A stretch of 64,000 nucleotides of DNA from positions 1 to 64,000 of the forward strand of contig JAYMTF010000014.1 of assembly GCA_036897485.1 (NCBI GenBank), given 5' to 3'. Below the pieces are notes generated by a model, which had not been told where the DNA came from, ran no database searches, and saw nothing but the letters and a program-made list of their open reading frames with translations. The stretch is from Pelargonium nanum (taxonomy: Eukaryota; Streptophyta; Magnoliopsida; Geraniales; Geraniaceae). Positions 1 through 12,313 of this stretch are shown here, piece after piece; the first letter of the stretch is position 1; every line of letters begins with the position of its first letter. The position numbers and the translations under genes were made by a program.

Positions 1-83
1 TGGTTTTTTCAAAGTTTTATGTACTAAATTGGGTATTGAGTCAAAGTTCATGTACCATTGGTGGCATTAATCCAATATTGAAG

Positions 84-954
84 GGATAATTACACGTATC
101 TGTCATCAACTATACCTCTTTTAATCCTGAATACTCTAAACTTTTGTATTTAACTTTTGGATATTTAGGGCATGTGCTCAACACATGACCAATATTTTTT
201 TAAATTTCAAAAATGTCCTTCACTACATTACCTTTTTTTCTTCATCAAGAAGATGTTCATGCTTCGTTGGAAATCTCAAAGTTTTGCCAGAAAATTCAAG
301 TGTTTTCGACACCATTTTTCAGCGAGTTTTTTTTAAAACAAATTTGTCTTTACAATACAAAACCAATCTTTACGAAGATTAAAAAAAATCTAACCCCAAA
401 AATTTGAACCCAAAAATTAAAGCAAAAAATAAACCCAACAAACTAAACCAAATCGAACTTCTTCTCCTTCTTGTCGGTGTCAGCTCAAACTTCTTCTCAT
501 TCTCGTCGATGTATATAAAGATGTGACGATCTCGCCGACCGTCTAAGCTCACTGATCTCGCCGGGGATCGCAGCCGCGAGCAGAGCAAAACAGATCGGAG
601 GCCATGGCTGTGCAGATCTGGCCATGGCCGTGTATGGTGGCGGTTGCAGAGAGAGGCGTCATGGCCGTGTGTGGCGGCCCTATCGCCGGAGCAGCCACAT
701 CTCGCCGGTCAGATCTGCACAGTTAGGGTTTTAGTTTTCATCTATTGTTTTTAATTCAAACAACTAAGGGCCTATTTGGCTACTGTTTTTTTATTGTTAT
801 TTAGGAGAGTATTTAGGTCTTTTTGACACTAACAGACGGAATAATAGACAAAAAGATGTTTGACATAGTTCAGAGTATCCAAAAGTTAAATGCAAAAGTT
901 CAGAGCATCCAGGGTTAAAAAGGTATAGTTCTTGGTAGGTACGTGTAATTATCC
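84..954. mobile_element. Non-autonomous DNA transposon with long TIRs, MULE-like, GC-rich core
   Basis: The two ends are inverted copies of each other over about 85 bp: 84-170 read forward matches about 868-954 read in reverse, with roughly 80 to 85 percent identity by eye. Both ends begin GGATAATTACACGTA. Such long TIRs are typical of Mutator-like elements. No transposase is present. The centre (about 450-730) is much richer in GC than its surroundings and has repeated GGCCATGGC/GTGTGGCGG-type motifs, which could be a captured host gene piece (Pack-MULE style). Target-site duplication is not convincing: flanks ATATTGAAG and AAAATAAAG agree at 6 of 9 bases. Confidence 0.6.
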
Positions 955-1048
955 TAAAATAAAGGACATACATAAGAAATAAAAACTAATTATTATGCGC
1001 ATATCAACTAACACAATTTAGTTAATATGAACTTGATGCCCCAAGTTT

Positions 1049-1183
1049 TTTTTTGGTGCAAACCACCGGTTTAATCTGGTTCGGGGCTTAGTCATAGTTA
1101 AGGCTCCTTTAGTGGGGATCGAACCCGATAGCTCTTTCCACAATCTCAGCATGCGTTGCCAACTGAGCCACAACCCATTTGTA
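1049..1183 (-). mobile_element. tRNA-derived SINE with target-site duplication
   Basis: Read on the minus strand it begins with a tRNA-like A box (TGGCTCAGTTGGCAACGC) and a B box (GGTTCGATCCC) spaced as in a pol III promoter, then a short body and an A-rich tail (1043-1051). It is flanked by 13-bp direct repeats, ATGCCCCAAGTTT at 1036-1048 and ATGCCCTAAGTTT at 1184-1196, one mismatch. The sequence cannot fold as a complete tRNA, so it is a SINE and not a tRNA gene. Confidence 0.8.
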
Positions 1184-3572
1184 ATGCCCTAAGTTTGATT
1201 ATCACAAAATACAGTTACGCACAAACTCATTGTGCCTCGAGTTTGAAAAGTGTTCTATGTTATTTTTTATTGGTGGCCCAATCAAAAAATGAAAAGAAAA
1301 AAAAAATGGCCCAACGCCCTAATATAAAACTAATGTGTATATCAGTCAATCGAAAACTCAAAAGTAAATGATTTGGCCCAGTCAAAAACTAGAAAAAAGA
1401 AAATGGCCAAATCAAAAGCTGAAAAGAATTGAGTGAATGAGTTGAACCATGGTGTAGGCCACCAATGTCATACCCCTTTACTGTTATGACCATTCGATAT
1501 AAAAATTGGCCTACCCTTATGCTTCTTAATTACTGGCTCCGCCACTGCATATGATCATCTACTTGCTTTTCTTTTGTGTTATCTAGGATCCTATGTAATG
1601 TAACGTAGGGTTTTATCTAGTTTTGTTAGGGTTATTACTCGTAGAGTTGGTCAATGGTAGTTTGGTATATGTATATAAAGAGTTTAAGCTTTTCCTTGTT
1701 ACCCTATTGTATATCCTTACGTGTTGCTATTCGATGGTACATATTTTGGGTGATATTATTTTTATTTTATGGGTTTGCTAAATTGTAATTTTGAAATGCA
1801 TAAATCTACAAGCTTTAAACACTATTTCCTTGTTCAAGCTTTGTATATATATGGCTTGAAAGGTTTCTTAGGCCGTTGCAATAAAGGATTTCGGCACCTT
1901 TCTGTATCAAAAAAAATTGATGATTTACATGTATACAATAATTAAATCTTTTTTTTTTACTAAACAATAATTAAATCTTTAGTTTAACACATAAAATATA
2001 TGATAATAGTTAAAGCCTTAAATGGAAGTAAATGTGTGTAACCATTATTGACTCATGACTAGGTTATGGCCTCTTCTAAGTTGTAGAAGATTTATTAATG
2101 TTTAAAGATCTGCCTAATCAATTCAATAAGTTGCATAATTACTCTAACCTAACCTACATTTTAATTATCTAAGCTCTAGGTTCCAATACCATATCTCAAA
2201 AAAAAAAAAAACATATGAACATGTTTGAATTATAAACTATATATAAACATGTAAGATGAACAAAAAAGTGAAATAATCTTAGCCAATGGCGGAGCTGGGT
2301 TGATTGTGGTAGACAATTGCCCATACCGACTTAAACTGTCATAAAATATTTACACATTCTTTAAGAATTACTACAAGTGTATGCAAATGTCGAGCAGTGA
2401 AAACATGCTACTTTAACCGAGCGATCACGTGTTTAATCATGCTTTTGTAAAAATAAAAATAAAACAATAGTATAGCATTACAAAAGTGAGAACAAGAAAC
2501 AAAATTTGTTCGAAAATTAGTTTCTTACTAAAAATAGAATAATATTCACTTTCTTTTTGAAAAATTCCGATTCCGTCATTGTTAAGATCTAATGTATGGA
2601 TCCAGCCATGTAACTATTTATATTAAGATGGATGGTTAATATGTAAATTATGATGCATCTTTTCTAATTTTATTTATCGAATTTTTCAACATTAATATAT
2701 CTTCGATACATTTTAAAAAAGCTAGTTAGCTCGATAGAAGGAGGGAATTTGTCCATTGTTTAAATCACATTATATGAGTACTTTTTATTTCCATATTCTT
2801 GTTTGGATTAGACAAAGTTTCTTTTCGAATAATCAATTATAATTGCCGTTGAAAAAGAAAAAAAAAACATAAATGGCATACGGATACACAAATCTTTATG
2901 GTTATAAACGGATTTTAAGAACTAAATGTTTACTTGACGTGACCAAACTCCAAACTATCATGACACGTTTAGTATGGTAATCAAACCCACCACTATTCGG
3001 TTGGTTCTTAAGTCTTGCTATCACCTGAGAGCACTCTCTATCGTTTACTACTTAATTGATGTCAATAATTTACGTCTATATGTGCGAAATGTGGTCATTC
3101 AATCATAATTAATTTTGGCTAATTTATGAGAAATTGAGGTGCTTCAATTGAGGAAAATTACTAATAGGGTTTTACCTCTATACTTAACCAAATTTTGGGT
3201 AGCAATATCGCACTCTTAAACATAGATCCACAATCAAGAATCGAGAACAAAATATCATCACATGAACATAACATATAGTTCGATTAAAATCTAAGTAAAA
3301 TTCTCGTATATTTATTCAACCGCTTAATAAAAATACAACTACAGCTACACAATAAATGTAACTCTTGATCTGTGTGTAGTTCACTCATAAAATGACCAGC
3401 AACAACATTAATTTACTTTAATAGTTGACAATTACTACAAATTTAGACATTGTATGAAATGAGAAAACACCATATATTTATCTGAAACCTCCAAATTACT
3501 ATAAATAATATTTATTATTATTCTAAAGATTATTCTCTTTAGCTTCAACCTCTAATCCATCATCAACTGGTC

Positions 3573-4168
3573 TCAGTTAACACTGCAAAAAAACAAAGAT
3601 TCATAATCAATCAGTAATGAAGTAAAAGAAAAATAAAAACTATCATAATGGTTAATGAAATAAAGTTATACTAATTAATCATTCGACTATTAAAATTTAA
3701 CATAAATTATTTTCGACTTGTAACTGAGACCTGATATACTGTGAAATCAACCACTTGTCTACTGACGAGCGTCCGATAAATAGATAAATAAATAAAAACT
3801 AATGTTCATGTAATTTGTATGTAAAACCTGTTGCAGTTGGTGTTGGTGCTGATCTTGTACGGAAGGTTGACTTTACACTTCCCCGGAAGACCGGAGAGCA
3901 GATTAGGCTGTATGTTCTTCACATTCTTTAGTGAATTCTTGAGGCAGTTGCACACACTTTTCCGGTCCGCCGGAGTTTTCGCCAGTGCCCGGAGGGCCTT
4001 CACGCCGCCGCAACAATCCGCCGGAACCGAGCCACCGCCTTTGATGTAGTTCAGGCACGGTGTCAGCTTGCCGCTCACATCTTTGCATGCAATTTGTGCT
4101 TTGGCTCCATTGTTGATCATCATGATCACCACCATGATCATCAAGAAGATCAATTTGTTGCTAGCCAT
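3573..4168 (-). CDS. Non-specific lipid-transfer protein, type 1 (copy 1)
   Basis: Secreted small protein that binds and shuttles lipids in the cell wall and cuticle. Two exons: 3828-4168 and 3573-3582, separated by a 245-bp GT-AG intron; the last exon supplies only the end of the protein, giving a C-terminus ...NCNSVN. This tiny last exon is a family hallmark. The 116-residue product has a signal peptide of about 24 residues (cleavage near AKA/QIAC) and then the eight-cysteine pattern C-C-CC-CxC-C-C, plus the family motifs ADR and PYKIS. The ATG at 4168 is the first possible start: the open frame continues upstream to 4234 but contains no earlier ATG, and a TATA box lies 80 bp upstream. It is the first of three tandem LTP genes in the same orientation. 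The family call is secure; lipid specificity cannot be read. Confidence 0.95.
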
Positions 4169-4173
4169 TTGAT

Positions 4174-4204
<31 letters not shown>
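4174..4204. repeat. (GTT)n microsatellite in the LTP copy 1 leader
   Basis: About ten GTT units on the plus strand (CAA/AAC in the transcript) lie immediately upstream of the ATG, within the predicted 5' untranslated leader. Length is likely to vary among individuals. Confidence 0.9.
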
Positions 4205-4247
4205 AGTATTGACTAAAAATGGTTTGTTGAACACAAATGTGTTCGGG

Positions 4248-4256
4248 TTTATATAG
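4248..4256 (-). promoter_or_regulatory. TATA box of LTP copy 1
   Basis: CTATATAAA on the minus strand, about 80 bp upstream of the ATG. The other two LTP genes have the same nonamer at a similar distance. Confidence 0.75.
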
Positions 4257-6387
4257 AGAGGGGAGGGAACTGAGGAAAGAAATTACGGCTCTGTCTTGAA
4301 ATGAGCGCTTTTATTTTTATGATAATAATTAGTTAGGCAGGATTTAAGAGGGAGAATCTCGATTTTCGTGTTTTGATTATGACTTTTTTGTGAAACTAGG
4401 TGTGTCCAGGATGGACCAAGATTGAGATAACAATAATATTTTGAGGAGTGGGCCACACCGGTTAGAGATCGGTTATGGACTAAGATCGGACCGGAATAAT
4501 TCGGGATGGACCGGTGTTGGATTGAATGTATTTTTTAAAATTAAAAACATTGAAATGTAAGTGGAGTGAAGTTGGTGAGTAATAATAAACTAACTTATAT
4601 AAAATAATAATAAATAAATTATATTAACAATGAGGATTGGTTGTTGCTAGCTATGTGGTTTCTTGAACACAAAGAGCGTGTTTGTACGTAAAGGAGCAAA
4701 CTATATATGAAGCTATTGGTTCTGTCTTAAAATCAGCGTTTACTTTTATTTTCAACCAAAAAAAAAACTATTAGTTAAGCAATTACAATGTGTAATTCGT
4801 TTGAACAAGATCGAATCAGAACCAAATTTGATTAAAGTTGAATATCGGGACCATACCAATATCTGATCGGTTTTGAGCTAGACCGGACCAAAATTGGACG
4901 GGTCATACCATATTTGGACCATACCCATTTATAATGGTCTTGAAGTGAGTGGATAACAATAGATTGAATTGTACATAAAAAAAAAATTGTTGAAAGAATA
5001 AGTTAAAAAAATTATAATTAATTCACACATATTCAATTTTCATTAGAGATAAATCAACATGAATTCAATACATAGGAAAGATATCAAAATAGGTAATGTC
5101 TTAATGGTAGTAAAAATTAATGTTGTTTGTGACCATCATGGTCTAATTAGGTCAGAATAAGGTTATGGACTGCTCTAAGTTGTAGAATATTTATTAATGT
5201 TCATAGATCTGCCTAATTTTTTCAATATGTAGCATCACCATATCCTAATAACTCCTTGCCTAACCCACATTTTAAATAAATAATATTAGGTCTGGATATC
5301 TTATCGCGGAATATATACAAACACATTTCAGATTTAACCACTAAACGCACACGTACTTGCACACATACGTACATTCTTAGTTAATTGGTCACGCATGAGT
5401 CCTTAACAATGATCCAAGTTGATTAAGGAGCGTATGTGCGTGTTTGTGTTCGTTTGTGTGTGACGATGTTTTACAAGTGTGCAAAGAGGACCAACTCTAC
5501 AATTATGATCAGATATAATTTATGATGCATAAAAATTTATAAGTAAATCCGTCATTGACAATCTGACATGTGTTTGTACTAACAACTTAGTCAACATATG
5601 TTGTTCATGAGACTTGGGCCGAGATGTGTAAGCCGAACCAATCAGGCCAAGTATAGGTCCGAAAATCTCTACAACAAAGCCCACAACAAAGAAAATTGAA
5701 TAAGACGCGAAAATGAGTCAAATTGTGATGAAACTAGTTTATTAGGCCCATGAACAATGGGTTAACCCACACCCGTAGCGACGCCAACAAGGCGATGCTG
5801 CTCGCCACGTCACCACACATGTACCTCACACATTTCACATGTTCGGGCTCAATTTTAGATGACTCTAGATGCATTTATGGGCTCTCATGATTCATATATG
5901 TTACCTTATCGTTCACTTAACTCTCATCAAAATCAGTACCTCGCACGTTCATTCTAAAAACTGGCCAGAGGTTTAGGAATTGGGCCACTAGAATTGGATA
6001 GAAAAGAAACACTAAAATGTTCAAAATTTTGGTTGGTTTGATCCAAATAAAAATCAAGTATGTTTTAGGCCCAAGAAAACAAAAATGTCACAACAATTTT
6101 AATAGGTCCAAAAGCAAGTAGCTAGAACACTTTTTTTCTCATTAATTATCACATGGTAGCTAGATTGGTATGTAACACCAATTACAACAACATTAGTAGC
6201 TTTTAGATCTATAGCTACTAATTTTAAGCCTCCAATAGTCCATACATTGATAGTTTAATAAAAACACATAATACAAAACACTTAACTTAGAAGTGAAGAA
6301 GCTAAAAGCTGCATAGACCTAATCTTAGCTAAAGCTCTTATTATTAGCTTCATATATGATCCACTAATAAGCTGCTCCATCCTCATT
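4257..6387. other. Spacer between LTP copies 1 and 2
   Basis: No gene is seen. The stretch is AT-rich and diverged. Parts (for example near 4620-4760) resemble the promoter end of LTP copy 1, as expected from tandem duplication, but the similarity is patchy. Confidence 0.5.
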
Positions 6388-7586
6388 TTACTGCACACTG
6401 CAATAGATCACCAAAAAAATTAATTAATTAATTAATTATTAAATTATTAATCAACTTAACCCCCATATGGTGTGTGTATATATTAGAGCTGACAATTTGA
6501 TCGGTTCGAGTTTTATCAGATTTGGGCTGGAAAGGTTTACATTCAACCAGGCTCGGAGAGGTGCAAGATTCGGATTTTACGTGTAAAATGAGCAAGTACG
6601 TGTGTTTTTCTCTACTAACCCCGACTCAAAAATTGATCAAATCTATTTAATATTCTTTATGCACAAAAATGTGGATGGGTCTAGGTTTGAATTGTGAGCT
6701 CTAGTGTATTTATATGTATGTCTAATACAGAGTATGAGTTTTGAATTGCTTCAACTAAAGTTCGTGGATTTAATAGGATGTTTTGCGCCTTCAAATTTAA
6801 TAGAGTGGATATAGATGATAATTAGTATGAGATGTCCATTAGTCCCGCTATCCGTATTGTTAAAAAATGGACAAACTACAATAACAAAATTTTATCAAAC
6901 AACAGGGACAAATATGAGGAAAGTGACGGGACACGTAAGAACCGATGAAAATTAGTTCGATAAAAACACGTGCGTTTTTTGACCGGCGACCCATATTTTC
7001 AAACCTGCCTTTCTAAGTGACGGGACAAGTTGACACTCAAAAATGGTTCTCCATTAGGAGCATGTGCTTTTTGAATCGGACCATTTAGACCCGCGATCCG
7101 TATTGTCAAGTATCAATATGAACAATATGAACAAAAACGAGGAAAGTGACGTGTAAGAACCGATGAAAAATAGATGGATAAAAACTCGTGACCCAAATTT
7201 CCAAGTAACATTTCTTAAATAAAATACAAAAAATACCTGTTGCAGTTAGTTGATGGGCTGATCTTGTACGGAATGTTGACCTGGCACTTGGCCGGAAGTC
7301 CGGCGGCGAGGCCGAGGTTGAAGTTGGAGTAGGAGATGCCGTTGACGGCGTTTTTCAAGCACCGGCAGACAGCCTGGCGGTCCGGCGTGGACTTGGCGGC
7401 GGCGTAGAGTCCCTTGATGCCGGTGCAGCACCGGCCGGGGACGGCGCCGCCGTTTTGCACGTAAGATATGCAAGGGCTCAACGACCGGACCACCTGACCG
7501 CACGTGATGTCTGCTTCTGCCACGTGGCTCATGATCACACCGACCATCATGATCATCATCACCACCACCTTGATCTGATGAGCCAT
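6388..7586 (-). CDS. Non-specific lipid-transfer protein, type 1 (copy 2)
   Basis: Same family and structure as copy 1. Exon 1 is 7237-7586 and exon 2 is 6388-6397, joined over an 839-bp GT-AG intron, giving 119 residues ending ...NCNSVQ. A hydrophobic signal peptide ends near AEA/DITC. All eight cysteines are present in the order C-C-CC-CxC-C-C, with PDR and PYKIS motifs that line the lipid pocket in known LTPs. The intron is longer than in copies 1 and 3 partly because it carries a hAT-type MITE (6484-6703). The ATG at 7586 is the first in frame and follows a TATA box by about 100 bp. The family call is secure. Confidence 0.95.
6419..6442. repeat. (AATT)n microsatellite
   Basis: Repeated TTAA/AATT units inside the intron of LTP copy 2, close to its 3' splice site. 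Confidence 0.8.
6484..6703 (+). mobile_element. hAT-type MITE (TAGAGCTGNCAATT family)
   Basis: Starts TAGAGCTGACAATTTG and ends with the inverted version TTGTGAGCTCTA. The 8-bp flanks GTATATAT and GTGTATTT agree at 6 of 8 positions, compatible with an aged hAT target duplication. It lies in the intron of LTP copy 2. Confidence 0.7.
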
Positions 7587-7683
7587 CTTGATGGATCAAA
7601 ATGATTTTTTTGTTTGTTTGTTTGATTGTTTATGTGAGAGCAATGTGTGGGTTTGTGGGTTTTTTGGGGAGGAATTGGAGGTG

Positions 7684-7692
7684 TTTATATAG
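7684..7692 (-). promoter_or_regulatory. TATA box of LTP copy 2
   Basis: CTATATAAA on the minus strand, about 100 bp upstream of the ATG at 7586. Confidence 0.75.
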
Positions 7693-10600
7693 AAAAAATG
7701 TTATGGGAAAAAATAATAATTTGTTGGTTGGTTGGTGGTTAATAGGGAACTGTCTGAAAGATGAATCGGGACAGTAACGTGTATCAATTGACATGAATTG
7801 GTTGGACTAAAAAAATATCAAACTCGAGTTCTAGAAAATGCAGTCATGTTAAATAGAACTCGGTGACGAGAGTTTTGTTGTTGTCGTAGTTCTCCTGGTC
7901 AGCTCGAATGTGAATTAGTCGACGTTGAATATGCCAAAAATTAAGAAATTGACCTATAACCTTCAAAAGCGGATGGATCAATTGATTACATGAGTTGTTT
8001 TAGCTACTTGGAGTATTGAGTTCGAGTTCTAGAAACTGTAGTTGTGTTAAAACTCGATAAAGAAGTTTTGTTGTTCTTGTAGTCCTCATAAATTGACACG
8101 AGTTTAGTCAATAAAAGAAACTAAATCAAAACGGTCGACAATCAATTGTCAGGTTTTGTTGGTTTAACATAATGTAGACAATTCGATTTTCAGAGAATGC
8201 AAATGTAACTCGATAATGCGAGTTTTGTTGTTATAATAGTCTTATTCTGATAAAATCAGATAATGTAGTTGTGTTAAATCTTGGTAACAAAACTCATTAC
8301 AGTGATTACTCTCAACTCAAATTCATATACAGTCAATGTTTCAATACATTAACAAGACACCAAATAGTTTGCGTAACAATAAATTTCATTTTTTCGGGTA
8401 AGATTTTAGTCGAATACATGGGTGCAATTCAAATTTCACAACCATTTGCATTAATTAAATACCCTACATTTGAATTTCTAATCATAAAAGCCTTTATAAT
8501 ATTATTTGTAATAATTGTGAGAAATTAAGTGAGACATTTATTTGGTACTACATGATAAATTTATTTCACCCAATAAATACCAAAATTAATTGTGGTTGGT
8601 GGTTTTTGCTCATAGCTACAAAAATTTAGTGGAGTTGTTGGTAATTTAGTGGTGTGTTGGATTTTAGTTGGCCTCTTAAATGCATTAATCAGAGCACAAG
8701 AAATCAGATCCATGCACATTTCTATTACTGTGACCTTGAACTTAGGCCCTTCTCAGAGAGTGGGACCCTTATCTTCTTCTTTATCTTCTCGATCGGGTTG
8801 TCAATTTAGATCTGAATTTACGTGCATCTGAACCTCAAAAATTATTTTCTAACATTATACAATAACAAAAAACTTATCATTTCCGGGCTAGGTTGGATAA
8901 ATCTGCACAAAACTCGACCTATAGTCTTTAGGGCTCATGTCATATAAGATATATCTAATTGTTTTTTATTTTTGTTCGACGAATTCACGCTAAATTCACA
9001 CATTTTATACTAAAAATTTAAAACCCGCAACTCACACCTCTTGCAGGTATAGTTAAGGTCTTTTCAGCCTACACGAGGCTATTTTATTAAGAGAAAGTTT
9101 AGGTACACATACGCAATTAATTGGAAAGTTTCTGACACTCAATCTTTTATTAGTACTTGAGTATTATTGTGCTTTGAGCTCGTAATGAGAGCTATTAATG
9201 TGGATATGAACTCACAAACGCCCAGGTTGTTGTAGATCCCGTCTAAAATAACATTGATGTTTTTTAGCAATTTTAAAAAGAAAACATAAATTTTATTACA
9301 ATGACAAGTCAACAACACACAAGTCACCCTAATTTACTACCTATTTATTGATCTATCTACCTTCATGCTCTATAAGCCAAATAAGTGAAATCAAATCAAA
9401 ATCTCATAAATAGGGGCAATTTTGGAAATTTAGTTTTTGTAAAATAATTGTAGCCCACCTGGCTCAATTTACCATAAATGGCCCAATGGGCCAATTTATG
9501 GGCTTATCTATTTGATTTAAATTGTGGGACCAAAATACATTTAAAAAAATATGTTACACAATTCAAGAAGAAACATTATGGGCTCTCTCTCTATCTTCAA
9601 CCCATAGTATTGAAGTTCCAAGAGCAATGGGCTCATGTTAATATTCAAATATTATATTTTTTTGGATAAATTGTATAATTGGTCCATAATTTAATGTCCA
9701 GGGTTAAAATAGTCACTCCCGTTAGTTAAAGTCGGTTTATAGTTAACTTTACTAACGTACGTAGAATGTAAAAATATTTAATTACATACTAAATAATACA
9801 TTTGGCGTTGACGTACACTATAAGACTAAATTTAATATATAGTGACATAATATCATTATTTATGCGCATGTGTTATAACAAGATTAATGGATATTAACTA
9901 TTTTTTTAAATTGACACTATTGGGAATTTGTGCATAAATATTTTTTATTTTAAAACAAAAATGTAAATAAAGCTTATTAAGCATGTGATTTTGTAGAACA
10001 ATCTCCATACTGAAAATATGTTATTATTTAATCGTGATTAATTTGTTAATTAATGCTACAATGATTTGAACATTTCTCTAAAATATTGGTTGAGTAGGGT
10101 CAAGTAAAATTGACCTTTCTTAATATGAGGTTAATTAGCTAAATTAAAATCACCAAGGCATGTTGAGCCAAGCGGTTGATGCGATTTGGATTCCCTTTGA
10201 TTTATGGGTTTAAGGAGAGAACTAAATACTAACATGGTGACGCCCCCACTAGGGTGTGAGAAACACAAGTCTTTGCAAGCCTGTTGTCTCAAACCAGTCT
10301 GATTTCAATCACATTAGTTTGATTTTTTGGTGCAGATTCAATCGTGGTCAACCATTTTGAAGAGCTTAATAAATGTCACTCTAGTTCTTTGTTTTTGTAT
10401 CTCCTTTTCCATAAATATATAATACTTAATCATAAACCGCTTATGGCCATTATTTTGTAAAAACAAAAACGTTCTTTTCAACAAAAATACTCAATTTCTC
10501 CCCCTCTCTTTATTGTTGTCGTATTGAATCTTGTCCACGAGATATTAGGAATGATCTTGCGATCATAGCATCAACATATTTAAGTCATATTATACTCACA

Positions 10601-11018
10601 CTAAGCCTTATTCAAGATGAAAACCTAATTGCATTTTCTGAAACTTGATGTTGAAACCTCAAGTTAAACAAAAACTCTATGAGTGTTATGTTTTAACCAA
10701 TTAAGAGTCACTTAATTATTTGAATGATATATATTGTGTGCAACTTTTTTTTTTTCTTTTTGGAGTGTGAGCAATTCATGAGTTAATAATTCATATAAAA
10801 TTATTGCATCAAAGTCACAAAGATAAACACACAACAAAACACAAATTTAACAACAAAAAAGACAACTATATTTATGAAGAAAACAAGTACATAATAGAAA
10901 AAGAGTCTCTCAAGTGGAGCCTCTAAAGTACACTATTTTCTTTTTATTTATTACTAATTAGTTGTCCTGAAAATTCCATGCTCAACTCTGCTCTTTATTG
11001 CATGCTCTCTTCACTTCT
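7693..11018. other. Spacer between LTP copies 2 and 3
   Basis: No gene is seen. It contains short direct repeats near 7800-8250 (recurring phrases like GTTGTGTTAAA and GAGTTTTGTTGTT, spaced 150-200 bp, suggesting an old tandem array) and one SINE (10153-10290). The rest is AT-rich. Confidence 0.5.
10153..10290 (+). mobile_element. SINE, same family as 19298-19493, internally deleted
   Basis: The start, with TTGAGCCAAGCGGTTGATGC as A box, and the downstream body around GTGACGCCCCCACT match the minus-strand SINE at 19298-19493. About 40 bp that carry the B box in that copy are missing here. Ends and target duplication are less clear. Confidence 0.6.
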
Positions 11019-12034
11019 TCACTTCACACTGCAAAACACAAAGAAACAGAAAATTTAATTATTTTGTTATGAAATTATTTTTTGTTTATCATTATTGAGA
11101 TATATTTAATATAAAAGTGTTATGTGATGAGGACACATTTTCAAATTAAATATTAATCAAATTATTCTCAACTGACTTAAAAATAAAAACATATTCAATT
11201 TTGAGACAAAAAATGTTACATGTATTTCTTACAAAGCTTATAAACACTAACTAATACTATTTCGGTTTCATATTAAATATATATATATAGAGTTTTCACA
11301 TAAACTAAATTTTTTTGTAAAATGTCTTATTTATCCTCACACTATAGTTTGTGCCATCGTTAATATTATTAGAATGCATTATAAATATTGTATTTGAGAA
11401 TATAAAAAAACGGCATAATTAAAAAGTAGGGTGGTCCTATAAAAGTGTTTAGGTGACTTTTTACTATAAAATGGTAAAATACCATTTGTTTTGAAACAAA
11501 TTTTATTCGTTAGAAAAACATTTAACATGAAACAGAATTAGTATTAAAAAAATGGAATTTTTTTTTTCATAAAAAAATAAAAATGAAGTTGATTACTATT
11601 TTGGGACAAAAGGTTAAAATGGTAATTTGGGCAGTACTTCTTGCAGTTGGTGGAAGTGCTGATCTTGTACGGAATGTTGACGCCGCAGCCCGCCGGGAGC
11701 GCTTCGGCGCGTGCACGGTTGATGGTCGGGATTCTTGCGGCGGTGGACTTAATGCAACTGCACGGCGCCTGCCGGGCCGGGGGTGGGTTTAAAGGAACCC
11801 GCCCCCCCCCTGCCGGTCCGGCGTCGTCTTGGCGGCGTTGTTCAGATTCCGGACGCCGTTACAGCACGGCCCCGGTGGCGTCCCCGGCGCTCCGGGACTC
11901 TTCAAGTAGGCCAAACAAGGGCCAAGATTCTTCGTCACGTCACCGCACGCGATTACCGACTCGGCAACCGGAGCTGCCGAGACCCACGCGCAGAACAGGA
12001 GGATGGTGAGTGTCGTGAGGTTCACGCGCGCCAT
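11019..12034 (-). pseudogene. Lipid-transfer protein gene (copy 3), frame broken by a 41-bp insertion
   Basis: Exon 1 (11638-12034) opens with a signal peptide and the LTP cysteine pattern as far as TPDRQ, then shifts into GGGGFL and a stop. The frame resumes downstream and carries the remaining cysteines through [11 protein letters not shown], and a tiny last exon (11019-11028) gives the ending NVK. The break is a 41-bp insertion (11776-11816) bounded by direct repeats CCTGCCGG and containing a GC-rich near-palindrome. Removing 41 bp would leave 366 coding bases, 122 codons with the stop, the family's normal size. The exon is much more GC-rich than LTP copies 1 and 2. This could be a real recent inactivation or an assembly error at a C9 run, so the call is a gene with a disrupted frame. 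Confidence 0.8.
11776..11816. other. 41-bp near-palindromic insertion in LTP copy 3
   Basis: The direct repeat CCTGCCGG occurs at 11768-11775 and 11809-11816. Between the copies lies a 33-bp segment whose arms GGGGGTGGGTT and AACCCGCCCCC are inverted copies with one mismatch around a TAAAGG loop. Confidence 0.8.
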
Positions 12035-12125
12035 GGTATTTGAGGGTAAATTGGTAATTTCGAGGGTTTAAGGTTGGTTTTTGTTTTGTTGGGTGTTTTG
12101 TGGAAATGGTGGTGGCTCTTGGGGG

Positions 12126-12134
12126 TTTATATAG
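12126..12134 (-). promoter_or_regulatory. TATA box of LTP copy 3
   Basis: CTATATAAA on the minus strand, 92 bp upstream of the ATG, matching LTP copies 1 and 2. The promoter therefore looks preserved although the reading frame is not. Confidence 0.7.
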
Positions 12135-12313
12135 GATTTTTTTAAGGTGTTTGTGGTTTTTTTGTAATTATGGTGAAATGATGGGTCGGTGTACGCAAAA
12201 ACATGCAAGTTTGATTATTGGAATTGAGAGGTATGGGAGTGTGTTGAATTTTGAGAAGGTGATGAGTTGGTGGTTGGGGCTTCATTTAATGCTTTGATTC
12301 CTCGTATTTTGTG

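Larger units (their letters stand above)
1..3572. other. Intergenic region upstream end, repeat-bearing
   Basis: No coding gene is supported here. The stretch holds a long-TIR DNA transposon (84-954) and a SINE (1049-1183), both listed separately. The remainder is AT-rich with short open frames lacking any family resemblance. A short motif reading like TGGCGGAGCY or its complement occurs near 1530 and 2287, probably edges of old repeats that I could not delimit. Confidence 0.6.

Noticed and set aside
1049-1183. tRNA gene
   Set aside because: A and B boxes are present, but the acceptor and anticodon arms do not pair, and the poly(A) tail and target duplication show a SINE. The same holds for 19298-19493.
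4169-4234. N-terminal extension of LTP copy 1 with a poly-threonine run
   Set aside because: The frame is open but has no ATG; the threonines come from the CAA/AAC microsatellite in the leader.
11641-12043. Plus-strand open frames of 86-122 codons
   Set aside because: They lie antisense to the GC-rich exon of LTP copy 3 and show no family resemblance.
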